Shown one piece after another: positions 1 through 8,192 of a stretch of 56,274 nt of DNA; positions within the stretch are counted from its first letter, which is position 1; each line of letters begins with the position of its first letter. The notes under the pieces were generated by a model that was given only the letters and a program-made list of their open reading frames with translations, did not search any database and was not told the DNA's origin. The stretch is taken from assembly GCA_017399225.1 (NCBI GenBank), contig JAFQEB010000035.1, forward strand, positions 1 through 56,274, in the 5' to 3' direction. The translations under genes and the position numbers were made by a program. The DNA is from Clostridia bacterium (GTDB taxonomy: Bacteria; Bacillota_A; Clostridia; Christensenellales; Aristaeellaceae).

Positions 1-33
1 GCGCTCTTCTATGGTAAGATGATGGTAGTTCAT
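1..33 (-). CDS. IS30-family transposase, N-terminus only (cut by window edge)
   Basis: The first eleven codons read MNYHHLTIEER, preceded by a good Shine-Dalgarno (AAAGGAG, 6 nt from the ATG). This matches the start of IS30-family transposases, whose N-terminus is a helix-turn-helix beginning M-N-Y-x-H-L-T-x-E-E-R. The rest lies left of the window, so the DDE domain cannot be seen and it is unknown whether the gene is intact. The call rests on a short stretch and could be another small helix-turn-helix protein. Confidence 0.5.
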   Translation of the reverse strand, partial: MNYHHLTIEER

Positions 34-111
34 ACAGTTCTCCTTTCGGTATTCTGGTGTGTGGTAACTCTATTATACCAGAGATCTGTATGAACTTCTT
101 TTATTTCCTAT

Positions 112-140
112 AGTGTTGCACTTGATAGTATAATTCACCG
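112..140. repeat. candidate terminal inverted repeat of the IS30-like element
   Basis: On the plus strand this segment carries TGTTGCACTT followed by an AT-rich stretch. That pattern resembles the ends of Gram-positive IS30 elements and sits where the end should be, about 80-105 bp upstream of the transposase start. The partner repeat and any target duplication are outside the window, so the exact end is a guess. Confidence 0.3.
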
Positions 141-146
141 CCATTG

Positions 147-176
147 AAAAAACCGACAGCAGCATGCTGTCGGTTC
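147..176 (-). terminator. terminator of corA
   Basis: An 11-bp perfect stem (151-161 with 165-175, loop GCA) is followed on the minus strand by six T residues. It lies 7 bp past the corA stop codon. It is a strong intrinsic terminator. Confidence 0.9.
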
Positions 177-181
177 TGACG

Positions 182-1123
182 TCAGTGGAACATATTCTTT
201 CTTGCCATAAAGAATGCGGAAACCAGCGCGACAACTGCGGCGATGCCCAGTACGATCCAGAAGCCCCAACTGCTGCCCTCGAAAGGAACTGCAACGTTCA
301 TACCCCACAGAGAAGCGATGATTGTGGGGACGGAAAGCAGAACCGTTAAAGAGGTCAGCGTCTTCATGGTGATGTTCAGATTGTTGCTGATGACGGAGGC
401 GAAGGCTTCGGTGGTGTTGTTCATGATATCACGGTAAATAGAACACATCTCGATAGCCTGCTTATTCTCGATGATGACGTCCTCCAGCAGATCCGTATCC
501 TCCGGATAGCGCTTCAGCACGTCCTGGCGCATCAGACGCTCAAGAACAAGCGCATTGCCCTTCAGCGAGGTGCTGAAATAAACCAGGGACTTTTCCAGCT
601 TCATCATCTGCAGAAGCTCCTGGTTGCGGCTGGCCTTCTCCAGCTTTTCCTGCACGAGCAGGCTGGCTTTGTCGATCTGCTTCAGATAGGACAGGAAGCG
701 GCCTGCGTTGCGGTGGAGGAGCTGCAGGATGAATCTGGCACGCTTGTAGGTCCAGAAATTGCGGATGCGCTCTTCGGTGAAATCGTTGATGATGGGGGTG
801 TCGCGGGTGCAGACGGTGATGATCACCTCGTCGCACAGCACGATGCCCAAAGGAATGGTGCTGTACACATAGCCGCTGCCTTCGGTTTCGACATACGGGA
901 TGTCGACGAGGATGAGCGTCTGCTGCTTATCCGGGTCATAGTCGACACGGGCGGATTCTTCCTCGTCCAGGGCGGCCGGCAGGAAGGTGGGATCAAGACC
1001 GAAACGGGTGGTAAGTCCGTCGACCTCTTCCTTTGTAGGGCTTTGCAGATGCACCCAAACGCCCTTTTCAAGCGTGGTGCATTCGATCAGGTGATCCTCT
1101 ACGGTTTTAAAGATCCTTCTCAT
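182..1123 (-). CDS. corA: CorA-family magnesium/divalent cation channel
   Basis: The 313-residue protein has the CorA architecture: an acidic cytoplasmic alpha/beta domain, a long helical stalk (about residues 130-245), and two C-terminal transmembrane helices. The signature GMN is present in SLWGMNVAVPFEG just after the first membrane helix, and the chain ends in a basic tail (MARKNMFH). The family forms homopentameric channels that admit Mg2+ (some members Co2+ or Zn2+). The start ATG has an AAGGA 11 nt upstream, and this site is part of a leader hairpin. The gene is monocistronic, with its own promoter, a leader of about 148 nt and a terminator. Regulation through the leader is inferred from its folding. 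Confidence 0.92.
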   Translation of the reverse strand: MRRIFKTVEDHLIECTTLEKGVWVHLQSPTKEEVDGLTTRFGLDPTFLPAALDEEESARVDYDPDKQQTLILVDIPYVETEGSGYVYSTIPLGIVLCDEVIITVCTRDTPIINDFTEERIRNFWTYKRARFILQLLHRNAGRFLSYLKQIDKASLLVQEKLEKASRNQELLQMMKLEKSLVYFSTSLKGNALVLERLMRQDVLKRYPEDTDLLEDVIIENKQAIEMCSIYRDIMNNTTEAFASVISNNLNITMKTLTSLTVLLSVPTIIASLWGMNVAVPFEGSSWGFWIVLGIAAVVALVSAFFMARKNMFH

Positions 1124-1270
1124 GGCACACTTCGTCCTTTCTTTCAGGGACGGCAGTGCTGATCAGCCATGAGTACGGTTGGAGCGCACTGCCGCTGTTG
1201 AATTGTTACTGTACGGGTCGCCGTCCATGTGGTCAGTCGCTCCTTTCTGTGATTGGTGCATACAAGCGCA
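1124..1270 (-). promoter_or_regulatory. structured 5' leader of corA, possible metal-sensing riboswitch
   Basis: Three helices can be drawn that cannot all form at once. P1 pairs 1181-1191 with 1234-1243 (10 bp, one bulge). P2 pairs 1151-1159 with 1186-1194 (9 bp, perfect) and shares 1186-1191 with P1. P3 pairs 1133-1137 with 1148-1152 (5 bp), covers the Shine-Dalgarno AAGGA (1135-1139), and shares two bases with P2. Forming P1 would block P2 and so allow P3 to hide the ribosome site. The leader lacks the conserved start of the M-box, so it is not assigned to that class. The ligand is unknown, with Mg2+ the natural guess. Confidence 0.55.
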
Positions 1271-1277
1271 CTATTTC

Positions 1278-1306
1278 ATGATAATCAAAATGAGGCCGGT
1301 TGTCAA
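1278..1306 (-). promoter_or_regulatory. sigma-A promoter of corA
   Basis: The -35 is TTGACA (1301-1306), a perfect consensus match, and the -10 is TATCAT (1278-1283), with a 17-bp spacer. Transcription should start near 1270, leaving a leader of about 148 nt before the corA ATG. Confidence 0.85.
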
Positions 1307-1346
1307 TCATCCACGTGAAATTCAGTGTTCAAATGCCGCAGGCGCA

Positions 1347-2267
1347 TCATTTGAGCGGGTCGTCCCCTTCTCGGTAAGGTACAAGGGCGGACGGCACCAC
1401 GGCTGAAGCGGGATCTGTGTGCACATGCTGATCGTCAAAGAATATATGTGCGCCGAAGGATGCGAGGATATCTGTCTTTGAAACGCCGCCCAGGAAGAAG
1501 GCTTCGTCGACCCGAACGCCCCAGTTGCGCAGCGTCTTGATGGCGCGCTCGTGGGCCGGCGCGCTTCGGGAGGTGACCAGCGCCGTGCGGATGGGCGCCT
1601 GCTCGCGATCCTGATACAGATGCTGGAGGTTTGAAAGGGTCATCAGGAAATTGGCAAAGGGGCCCTTGGAAAGCGGCATATCGGCGTTGCTCATTTCATG
1701 TTGGATGAAGGCGTCCAGCCCCTGCTGCTTGAAGACCTTCTCGGATTCGGCGGAGAAGAGTACAGCGTCGCCGTCAAAGGCGATCCGGATCTGGCCGATT
1801 TCATCCTCGGGATTGGTGCGGGTGTTGCCAACGAGGATCATACCGGCAGCAATGTCGTGATCCACAGCCTGTTTTACGTCCGGCGCGTGTGCAGAGAGAA
1901 AAAGATCGGTGCGGAAGGCTTTCAGGTAGGGCGTTACCTCCGCGCCGCCGACCAACGCAGCTCTGGTGATGTCAAGGCCGTAATGTTCAATGGATTTGAA
2001 TATACGCAGACTTGTATCGGCAGTGTTCCGGCTCATGATGATGACTTCGACCGTCCGCTGTCCGTGCTGAAGCCGATTCAGGTTCAAAAAAGCCTTGACC
2101 AGCGAGAATGCAGGCCCGGGCGGCAGGATCTCCTGCTCATGCTCCTGCTGGTACTGGCGGTATGCCTGAAGGCCTTGTTGTTCAAACACTTGGTTTTCTG
2201 CCTCCAGATCAAAAAGGGCCCGGGAGGATATCCCGATGACCAGCGGCTGTGTGAGATCAAATGCCAT
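1347..2267 (-). CDS. cytosolic 5'-nucleotidase (NT5C1-like family)
   Basis: The 306-residue protein resembles the 5'-nucleotidase family of PF06189, soluble enzymes that dephosphorylate nucleoside monophosphates such as AMP. Features seen are the N-terminal VIGISSRALFDLEAEN segment, an IAFDGDAVLF motif supplying acidic metal-binding residues, VTSRSAPAHERAIKTLR (the phosphate-binding region), and an IFFDDQ motif near the C-terminus. The second ATG at 2267 is chosen because GGGAGG lies 8 nt upstream, while the upstream ATG has none. It has its own promoter, diverges from the MATE gene, and is probably monocistronic. The substrate is inferred. Confidence 0.8.
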   Translation of the reverse strand: MAFDLTQPLVIGISSRALFDLEAENQVFEQQGLQAYRQYQQEHEQEILPPGPAFSLVKAFLNLNRLQHGQRTVEVIIMSRNTADTSLRIFKSIEHYGLDITRAALVGGAEVTPYLKAFRTDLFLSAHAPDVKQAVDHDIAAGMILVGNTRTNPEDEIGQIRIAFDGDAVLFSAESEKVFKQQGLDAFIQHEMSNADMPLSKGPFANFLMTLSNLQHLYQDREQAPIRTALVTSRSAPAHERAIKTLRNWGVRVDEAFFLGGVSKTDILASFGAHIFFDDQHVHTDPASAVVPSALVPYREGDDPLK

Positions 2268-2295
2268 AGCTGCACCTCCCTCTTGGTACACGGAT

Positions 2296-2325
2296 ATCTT
2301 ACAACAAAGCGCCTCAGGTCGTCAA
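2296..2325 (-). promoter_or_regulatory. sigma-A promoter of the 5'-nucleotidase gene
   Basis: -35 TTGACG (2320-2325) and -10 TAAGAT (2296-2301) with an 18-bp spacer, placed about 28 bp upstream of the start codon. Confidence 0.7.
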
Positions 2326-2361
2326 CCTTTGATTTTTGCAGTATTTCTCTCCCCTGCTGGC

Positions 2362-2390
2362 TTGATTATGCGGGCGTGATTGCGTATAAT
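2362..2390 (+). promoter_or_regulatory. sigma-A promoter of the first MATE gene
   Basis: -35 TTGATT (2362-2367) and -10 TATAAT (2385-2390) with a 17-bp spacer. It diverges from the nucleotidase promoter 36 bp away. Confidence 0.85.
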
Positions 2391-2428
2391 CATAGAGGTT
2401 ATGCTTGGAGCAACGGAGGCGCTTTATT

Positions 2429-3817
2429 ATGGATGAAACGGAAAAATACAAAATGCAGAGCGGATCAGCGAATGATTTCTCGGTCGGCTCCGTACGCCAG
2501 CGGATCATCGCGCAGGCGATCCCGCTGACCCTGGCGCAGATCGTACAGCTTCTGTACAATATCGTGGACCGGCTTTATATCGGGCACCTGCCGGAGGATG
2601 GCGAACTTGCCCTTACCGGACTGGGGGTCACTTTCCCGGTGATTGTGATCATTGCCGCCTTCACAGCGCTGTTCGGAAACGGAGGAACGCCGCTGTTCTC
2701 CATCGCTCGCGGTAAGCGCGATGAGGCAGAGGCAGAAAAGATCATCGGCAACGTATTCGCGCTGCTGGCAGTTTCTTCAGTCGTTTTGTTTGTATTCTGC
2801 TACTTCCTGCGTGAGCCGATCCTGTATCTGTTCGGCGCAAGCAGCCAATCCTATGAATATGCGGATCAGTACCTGCAGATCTATTTGCTCGGCACCTTCT
2901 TTTCGATGATCACAACAGGCATGAACGGATACATCAACGCGCAGGGCTTTCCGCGATTCGGGATGTTCACGACGATCATCGGCGCTGTGATCAATATCGC
3001 GCTTGACCCCATTTTCATATTCGTGCTGCATATGGGTGTACGGGGCGCAGCGTTGGCCACGGTGATCAGTCAGGTGATTTCTGCGGTATGGGTACTGAGG
3101 TTCCTGACGGGAAAGCGAGCGATCCTCCGGCTGCGGCGTGATCAGATACGTATCGACAAGGCAAGAACGAAGCGAATCATGACCCTTGGGCTGCCAGGCT
3201 TTGTGATGCAGGGCACCAACAGCCTGGTGCAGATCGCCTGCAATACGCAGCTGCAGACCTATGGAAGCGCGCTATTTGAAGGCGGCGGCGATCTGTATGT
3301 GGGCGTGATGACGATCATCAACTCCGTCCGTGAGATCCTGTCGCTGCCGGTGGGCGGCATCAGCAGCGGCGCGCAGCCTGTCCTCGGCTACAATTACGGC
3401 GCGGGAAAGAATGAGCGCGTTAAGGAAGGGATTCGGTTCATGTCCATGCTGGGCATTGCTTATACAGCCTTTGCATGGATCATCGTGATGCTGCTGCCGG
3501 GCTTTCTGATGGGCATCTTCACAGATGACCTGGAGACGATACGTATCGGCGCACCGATGCTCAACATGTATTTCTTCGGATTTGTTTTCATGTCTTTCCA
3601 GTTCGTCGGTCAGAGCACCTTTCAGGGCCTTGGCAAGGCAAAGCAGGCGATTTTCTTCTCCCTCCTGCGCAAAGCCATGATCGTTGTGCCGCTGACGTAT
3701 CTGCTGCCCCTGTGGTTCGGCGTCGAGGGCGTGTTCCTGGCCGAACCTATCTCCAATGCGATCGGCGGTCTTGCCTGCTTTATTACCATGTGGTTCACGC
3801 TGTACAAGAAGCTTTGA
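2429..3817 (+). CDS. MATE-family multidrug/sodium antiporter
   Basis: This 462-residue polytopic protein has about twelve membrane segments in two pseudo-symmetric halves. It opens with the MATE pattern IAQAIPLTLAQIVQLLYNIVDRLYIGHL and has the second-half counterpart LPGFVMQGTNSLVQIACN. Family members export cationic drugs or metabolites using a Na+ or H+ gradient; the substrate here is unknown. The ATG at 2429 is used because GGAGG lies 9 nt before it, and the in-frame upstream start at 2405 has no ribosome site. It has its own promoter and a terminator. Several members resemble MepA. Confidence 0.88.
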   Translation: MDETEKYKMQSGSANDFSVGSVRQRIIAQAIPLTLAQIVQLLYNIVDRLYIGHLPEDGELALTGLGVTFPVIVIIAAFTALFGNGGTPLFSIARGKRDEAEAEKIIGNVFALLAVSSVVLFVFCYFLREPILYLFGASSQSYEYADQYLQIYLLGTFFSMITTGMNGYINAQGFPRFGMFTTIIGAVINIALDPIFIFVLHMGVRGAALATVISQVISAVWVLRFLTGKRAILRLRRDQIRIDKARTKRIMTLGLPGFVMQGTNSLVQIACNTQLQTYGSALFEGGGDLYVGVMTIINSVREILSLPVGGISSGAQPVLGYNYGAGKNERVKEGIRFMSMLGIAYTAFAWIIVMLLPGFLMGIFTDDLETIRIGAPMLNMYFFGFVFMSFQFVGQSTFQGLGKAKQAIFFSLLRKAMIVVPLTYLLPLWFGVEGVFLAEPISNAIGGLACFITMWFTLYKKL

Positions 3818-3821
3818 TACT

Positions 3822-3855
3822 ACTCCTGCTGCTATTGCGGCGGGAGTTTTCTTTT
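3822..3855 (+). terminator. terminator of the first MATE gene
   Basis: An 11-bp stem with G-T pairs (3822-3832 with 3837-3847) is followed by TTTTCTTTT, 4 bp past the stop codon. Confidence 0.8.
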
Positions 3856-3966
3856 GCGATGCGGATTCCATTCACGCATGGGACTTATGCAGCAAATTCC
3901 AGCATGATATTTCCTCTGCCCGGACAACATAGCCCCGAACCCGAAGATTTGAAGGAGGCATGTATC

Positions 3967-4524
3967 ATGCGAGCAACCGGCATCGTCAGGCGCATCGATG
4001 AACTGGGACGGGTCGTGATCCCCAAAGAGATTCGCCGCACGCTGCGTATCCGTGAGGGCGACCCGCTTGAGATCTATACAGACCGGGATGGCGAGGTCAT
4101 TCTGAAAAAGTACAGTCCCATAGGCGAAATGTCGTCCTTTGCCAAGGATTATACCGAGAGCCTATTCCGCTCGCTGGGGCATATTGCGGTGATTGTTGAT
4201 CGGGATCAGGTGGTTGCCGCCAGTGGCGTGCCGCGCAAGGAGCTGTGGGACAAGCCGATCTCCCGCGACCTTGAAACGGCCATTGCCAGCCGCCAGACGG
4301 TGGCCCTCAACCGCCAGAGCGGCAGCAGAACCATGGCTGTCACGACAGAGGAGGACGCCAACGCTGCCTACACTGCCCAGGTCATCAGCCCGATCATTGC
4401 GGACGGCGAGGCGATTGGCGCAGTGCTGCTCATGAGCCGCGAAAACGGCGTGCGCATGGGCGACACGGAGCTGAAGGTAGCGGAAACGGCGGCAGGCATT
4501 GTGGGACGGCAGATGGAACAGTGA
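3967..4524 (+). CDS. spoVT: stage V sporulation protein T, AbrB/GAF transcription regulator
   Basis: The 185-residue protein starts with a SpoVT-AbrB swapped-hairpin DNA-binding domain (MRATGIVRRIDELGRVVIPK, through about residue 50). A GAF-like domain follows (about residues 56-180). B. subtilis SpoVT is 178 residues with the same layout and tunes sigma-G genes in the forespore. The ATG at 3967 has AAGGAGG 8 nt upstream; the longer frame upstream overlaps the MATE gene and is rejected. The following spoVB-like and mazG genes match the B. subtilis spoVT-yabM-yabN order, which supports orthology. Confidence 0.95.
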   Translation: MRATGIVRRIDELGRVVIPKEIRRTLRIREGDPLEIYTDRDGEVILKKYSPIGEMSSFAKDYTESLFRSLGHIAVIVDRDQVVAASGVPRKELWDKPISRDLETAIASRQTVALNRQSGSRTMAVTTEEDANAAYTAQVISPIIADGEAIGAVLLMSRENGVRMGDTELKVAETAAGIVGRQMEQ

Positions 4525-4533
4525 TCTCTGTGG

Positions 4534-4560
4534 CGGGTCGGAGCTTGAGGCGCCGACCCG
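4534..4560 (+). terminator. hairpin after spoVT, probable terminator
   Basis: An 8-bp GC-rich stem (4534-4541 with 4553-4560) lies 10 bp past the spoVT stop. Only a weak T-rich run follows, so termination may be partial. Confidence 0.5.
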
Positions 4561-4581
4561 TCACGATTTGTCATTTCTGCC

Positions 4582-4610
4582 TTGTACATTGTGCAAAAGA
4601 GGCGTATAAT
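4582..4610 (+). promoter_or_regulatory. sigma-A promoter of the spoVB-mazG transcript
   Basis: -35 TTGTAC (4582-4587) and -10 TATAAT (4605-4610), 17-bp spacer, about 34 bp upstream of the start codon. Confidence 0.8.
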
Positions 4611-4643
4611 AGGATGTGATCCCCTGTGGAAAGGATGCATCCG

Positions 4644-6245
4644 ATGTCTGAGAAAATGAAGGCGACCTCTGGAAAAACGAAATCCATTATTGGCGGCATG
4701 ACCGTCCTGGGCCTGGCTGGCGTGATCTGCAAGCTTGTCGGCGTGCTGTTTTCCATCCCGCTGCAGTGGATGATCGGCTTGGAGGGCCTGGGCGTTTACA
4801 ATGCGGTATTCCCTACCTATAATCTGCTGCTGACCATTTCCTCCGCCGGCCTTCCGGTGGCTGTGAGCCGACTGGTCGCCCGGAGCCTTGCCAAGGACGA
4901 TCCACGCAGTGCAAAGAAGGTTTTCCGCACGGCGCTGCTGCTGCTTACGGTTCTTGGCTGCATAGCAACGATCATCATCCTGGGCGGCAGCGGTATGCTG
5001 GCTCAGCGGGTCAAGATCCCGGAAAGCCAGTTGGGCTTCCAGCTGATCGCGCCCTGTGTGGCGTTGGTTTGCGTGCTGAGCAGCTTCCGCGGCTTTATGC
5101 AGGGGCAGCAGAACATGACCCCAACGGCCATCAGCCAGCTGATCGAACAGGTGGGCAAGGTTGGCATCGCGCTGCCGCTGGCGCACCTGGGCAGTGTTTA
5201 TGGCGCGAAGAGTGGCATGAGCGCCGCCTATGGCGCAGCGGGCGCCTTGCTCGGCACCACCATCGCAGAGGCAGCAGCGCTTGTGTATATGCTCCTGCTG
5301 TACCTGCGCAACCGCAGCCGCTTCAACGCTCTGCCGCAGCACGCAGCCGAGGATGAGACCGGTGGATCTGTCATGAAGCAGTTGCTGGCGATCTCGATCC
5401 CCATTACCATCGGCGCCTGCATCGTCCCTCTGTCCCAGTGGATCGACAGTGCCATGCTGATGGACCGGCTCCAGGCTGCAGGCAATGCCTATGACGCAGC
5501 CAAGCAGCTCTACGGCCTGTTTACCGGAACGGTCATCCGAATCATCAATATCCCCACCGCGCTGGCGCTGGCGGTCAGCATGTCCCTCGTGCCTGCCATC
5601 AGCTCCGCCAAGGCCCTCAATGATGACGAAACGGTTCGCCGGCAGTCCGATCTTGGTCTGCGATTTGCGTTCCTGATCGGCTTCCCCTGCTCTGTCGGCA
5701 TGAGCGTGCTGGCTGAACCCATCATGCGCTTCTTCTACGAAAATACGATGGAAGAAGCCTACCTGATCACCGGCGGACAGCTTCTGGCGGTTTCAAGCAT
5801 GACGATCGTGCTGTTTACGGTCGTACAGGCCACCAGCAGCATACTTCAGGGGCTGGGCAAGCAGCGGATCCCGATGTATACGCTGGTTGCAGGCGTGGTC
5901 TGCAAGGTCATTCTGAACTATGTGCTTGTTGGCATCCCCGGAATCGGGATCCACGGCGCTCCCATTGCTTCGCTGGTATGCTACACCGTTTCCCTGGTAC
6001 CGAACCTGTACTATGTGCTGAAGTATGGTAAGGTTCGCTTTAACCTGATGGGCTGGCTTGTGCGGCCCGGAATTGCGGCGGCGGCGATGGGACTTGCGGT
6101 CTGGCTGCTGCGCTTGATCCTCCCCTCCCACCGTCTGCTGACGCTGCTGGAGGTTGCAGTCGGCGTAGCGGTCTATGCAGCGGCTGCACTGGCGATCAAA
6201 GCCGTCACCAAGGAAGATCTGCGTGCCTTCCGTCGCAGAAAGTAA
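4644..6245 (+). CDS. SpoVB/MurJ-like polysaccharide flippase (MOP superfamily)
   Basis: The 533-residue protein has about fourteen membrane segments. It resembles the PST/MviN group of the MOP superfamily (opening GGMTVLGLAGVICKLVGVLFSIPL, then GLEGLGVYNAVFPTYNLLLTISSAGLPVAVSRLVA). Relatives are SpoVB, needed for spore cortex, and lipid II flippases. Its place between spoVT and mazG matches B. subtilis yabM. Three in-frame starts exist (GTG 4626, ATG 4635, ATG 4644); 4644 is preferred because AAAGGA stands 9 nt upstream. Whether it serves the cortex, lipid II or another lipid-linked sugar cannot be told from sequence. Confidence 0.88.
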   Translation: MSEKMKATSGKTKSIIGGMTVLGLAGVICKLVGVLFSIPLQWMIGLEGLGVYNAVFPTYNLLLTISSAGLPVAVSRLVARSLAKDDPRSAKKVFRTALLLLTVLGCIATIIILGGSGMLAQRVKIPESQLGFQLIAPCVALVCVLSSFRGFMQGQQNMTPTAISQLIEQVGKVGIALPLAHLGSVYGAKSGMSAAYGAAGALLGTTIAEAAALVYMLLLYLRNRSRFNALPQHAAEDETGGSVMKQLLAISIPITIGACIVPLSQWIDSAMLMDRLQAAGNAYDAAKQLYGLFTGTVIRIINIPTALALAVSMSLVPAISSAKALNDDETVRRQSDLGLRFAFLIGFPCSVGMSVLAEPIMRFFYENTMEEAYLITGGQLLAVSSMTIVLFTVVQATSSILQGLGKQRIPMYTLVAGVVCKVILNYVLVGIPGIGIHGAPIASLVCYTVSLVPNLYYVLKYGKVRFNLMGWLVRPGIAAAAMGLAVWLLRLILPSHRLLTLLEVAVGVAVYAAAALAIKAVTKEDLRAFRRRK

Positions 6246-6262
6246 ATACAAGAGGTGTTAAC

Positions 6263-7729
6263 ATGAAACCGGTCATCACCGTTGTTTCCCTCGGCCCGGG
6301 CAGCCATCAGCTTCTGACCCGCCAGGCCTGCGATACGCTGCTGGAGAGCCGACGTCTCATCCTGCGCACGGCGCAACACAGGGCTGTTGCGTGGCTCGAC
6401 GAAAACGGCGTTGCATATGAAGACTTTGATGAGCTCTACGATCAGTTTGAAGACTTCGATGAGCTCCATGCGAACATGGCGCAGGAATTGTGGGCAGCGG
6501 CTTCAAAGACGCCGGTTACCTTCGCGGTGATCGACGCTTCTACCGACGGTGCGGTTCGGGCACTTCGGACAAAGCGGCCGGCCGATGGCAAATTGACGAT
6601 CCTCCCGGGCGTGAGCATGGCGGACAGCTGCCTTGCGCTGCTCCCGGACACATTTGAGCATAGCGGAAGCGTCCGTATCTTACCGGCCATGGATGCCCTG
6701 ACTGCCTCACCGGATCCGGATACGCCCCTGTTGGTAACAGAGCTCTTTGACCGCGTGCTTGCCAGCGACCTCAAACTGCAGCTGAGCGACGTCTATGGAG
6801 ATGAAGCAGAGGTTGTACTGTTCCCCTCCAGCGTAAAGATCAACCGGAAGCCTCTGGTGCTTCCGCTGATGGAGCTGGATCGCCAGCGGACCTATGACCA
6901 TACGGTGTGCCTGTATATCCCTGCAATGAACATGCAGATGCGTGACCGGTATTGTTTTGCAGATCTGCTGAATGTAATGCGCACCCTGCGCAAAAGCTGC
7001 CCCTGGGATTCCGAGCAGACGCACGAAAGCCTGCGGAAGTATATGATCGAGGAAGCGTACGAGGCGGTCGGCGCCATCGACGAAGATGATATGGATCACC
7101 TGGCAGACGAACTTGGCGACGTGCTGCTGCAGGTTGCCTTCCATGCCGATATTGCGGCTGATATGGGTGAATTCGGCATCAATGACGTTACGACCGCCAT
7201 CGTACGCAAGATGATCTACCGCCATGCTCACATCTTCGGCAATGTACATTGCGAGACGGCGGCGGAGGTCACGGACAGCTGGGAGAAGCTCAAAAAGGCA
7301 GAAAAGGGGCTCACGACGCAGGGCAGCGTTCTTGCAGACGTCAGCCAGGGCCTCCCCGCGCTGATGCGGGCGGCAAAGGTGCAGAAGAAAGCTGCGAACG
7401 TGGGCTTTGACTGGGATGACGCCATCGGAGCCCTGCCCAAGATCCACGAGGAAGCGGACGAGGTGCTTGCGGAGCTGGAGGCAGGGCGCGATCCTGGCGA
7501 GGAACTGGGAGATCTGCTCTTTAGTTGTGTCAATGTAGCCCGTCTTGCCGGGCAGGAGCCGGAGCTGCTGCTGAAAGCCGCAACGGAAAAGTTCATCAAG
7601 CGCTTTACGGCAATGGAAAATCTCATTATTTCTGATGGAAAATCGCTCGAGGGCTTGACTTTAGCGGAAATGGATGTATACTGGAATAGGGTCAAAGCCG
7701 TGCAGAAGCGCGGACTTGACGGGGTTTGA
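6263..7729 (+). CDS. mazG: nucleoside triphosphate pyrophosphohydrolase MazG with N-terminal tetrapyrrole-methylase-like domain
   Basis: This 488-residue protein has the YabN layout. The N-terminal half (about residues 1-215) is a tetrapyrrole-methylase fold beginning ITVVSLGPGSHQLLT. Two MazG domains follow (about 225-345 and 365-480), the first opening with LLNVMRTLRKSCPWDSEQTHESLRKYMIEEAYE. The EExxE-type metal-binding motifs are visible as MIEEAYEAV...DELGDVL and IHEEADEVL...EELGDLL. MazG enzymes hydrolyse (d)NTPs, including aberrant ones, to the monophosphate and pyrophosphate. The role of the methylase-like half is not established. It follows spoVB by 17 bp in one transcript. Confidence 0.94.
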   Translation: MKPVITVVSLGPGSHQLLTRQACDTLLESRRLILRTAQHRAVAWLDENGVAYEDFDELYDQFEDFDELHANMAQELWAAASKTPVTFAVIDASTDGAVRALRTKRPADGKLTILPGVSMADSCLALLPDTFEHSGSVRILPAMDALTASPDPDTPLLVTELFDRVLASDLKLQLSDVYGDEAEVVLFPSSVKINRKPLVLPLMELDRQRTYDHTVCLYIPAMNMQMRDRYCFADLLNVMRTLRKSCPWDSEQTHESLRKYMIEEAYEAVGAIDEDDMDHLADELGDVLLQVAFHADIAADMGEFGINDVTTAIVRKMIYRHAHIFGNVHCETAAEVTDSWEKLKKAEKGLTTQGSVLADVSQGLPALMRAAKVQKKAANVGFDWDDAIGALPKIHEEADEVLAELEAGRDPGEELGDLLFSCVNVARLAGQEPELLLKAATEKFIKRFTAMENLIISDGKSLEGLTLAEMDVYWNRVKAVQKRGLDGV

Positions 7730-7801
7730 CCAGCAAGCTGCGTCCGCCACAAGCTGGGTGGAATGCACGGCAAACCCAACAGATAAGACCCAGACATATT
7801 T

Positions 7802-7820
7802 CCATGCAGCCTACGCATGG
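7802..7820 (+). repeat. small hairpin in the HU leader
   Basis: A 6-bp stem (7802-7807 with 7815-7820, loop of 7) sits just upstream of the HU ribosome site. It has no T-run. It may shape or protect the 5' end of the HU message; no function is shown. No convincing HU promoter was seen in 7730-7801. Confidence 0.3.
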
Positions 7821-7843
7821 GTACTACAAGGAGGAAGTTTTCC

Positions 7844-8125
7844 ATGAACAAGACCGAACTGGTTGCCGCCCTGACTGAGAAGACCGGCTTCACCAAGAAG
7901 GATGCCGAGAAGGCCCTGAACTCTGTTGTGGAAGTCATCACCGAGTCCCTGGTGAAGGGCGATAAGGTGCAGATCGTTGGCTTTGGCTCTTTCGAGGTGA
8001 AGGATCGCCCCGAGCGCGTTGCCCGCAATCCTCAGGCTCCCGAGCAGGAGATCACCATCCCCGCTTCCAAGGCTCCCGTCTTCAAGGCCGGCAAGTCCCT
8101 GAAGGACGCTGTGAACGTGAAGTAA
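7844..8125 (+). CDS. hup: HU-family nucleoid protein
   Basis: The 93-residue histone-like protein has the standard HU sequence: MNKTELVAALTEKTGFTKKDAEKAL at the N-terminal helices, VGFGSFEVKDRPERVARNPQ leading into the DNA-clasping arm, and FKAGKSLKDAVN at the end. HU dimers bend and wrap DNA without sequence preference. The ATG at 7844 has AAGGAGGAAG 9 nt upstream; the longer frame start at 7817 has none. Its position between mazG and rqcP is typical of Clostridia. Confidence 0.97.
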   Translation: MNKTELVAALTEKTGFTKKDAEKALNSVVEVITESLVKGDKVQIVGFGSFEVKDRPERVARNPQAPEQEITIPASKAPVFKAGKSLKDAVNVK

Positions 8126-8139
8126 TTACAAGCCTTCCA

Positions 8140-8171
8140 CAACCCGCAGGAACAATCTTGCGGGTTGTTTT
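8140..8171 (+). terminator. terminator of hup
   Basis: A 9-bp perfect stem (8140-8148 with 8159-8167) is followed by TTTT. It ends only 21 bp before the rqcP start, so rqcP probably depends on read-through, giving much less rqcP than HU. Confidence 0.8.
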
Positions 8172-8192
8172 CGTATCAGGAGGTATGCCAAT

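Noticed and set aside
1124..1270. M-box Mg2+ riboswitch upstream of corA
   Set aside because: The conserved opening and core segments of the M-box were not found, so the leader is reported as unclassified.
2405..3817. Earlier start for the first MATE gene at 2405
   Set aside because: It has no ribosome site, while ATG 2429 has GGAGG at good spacing.
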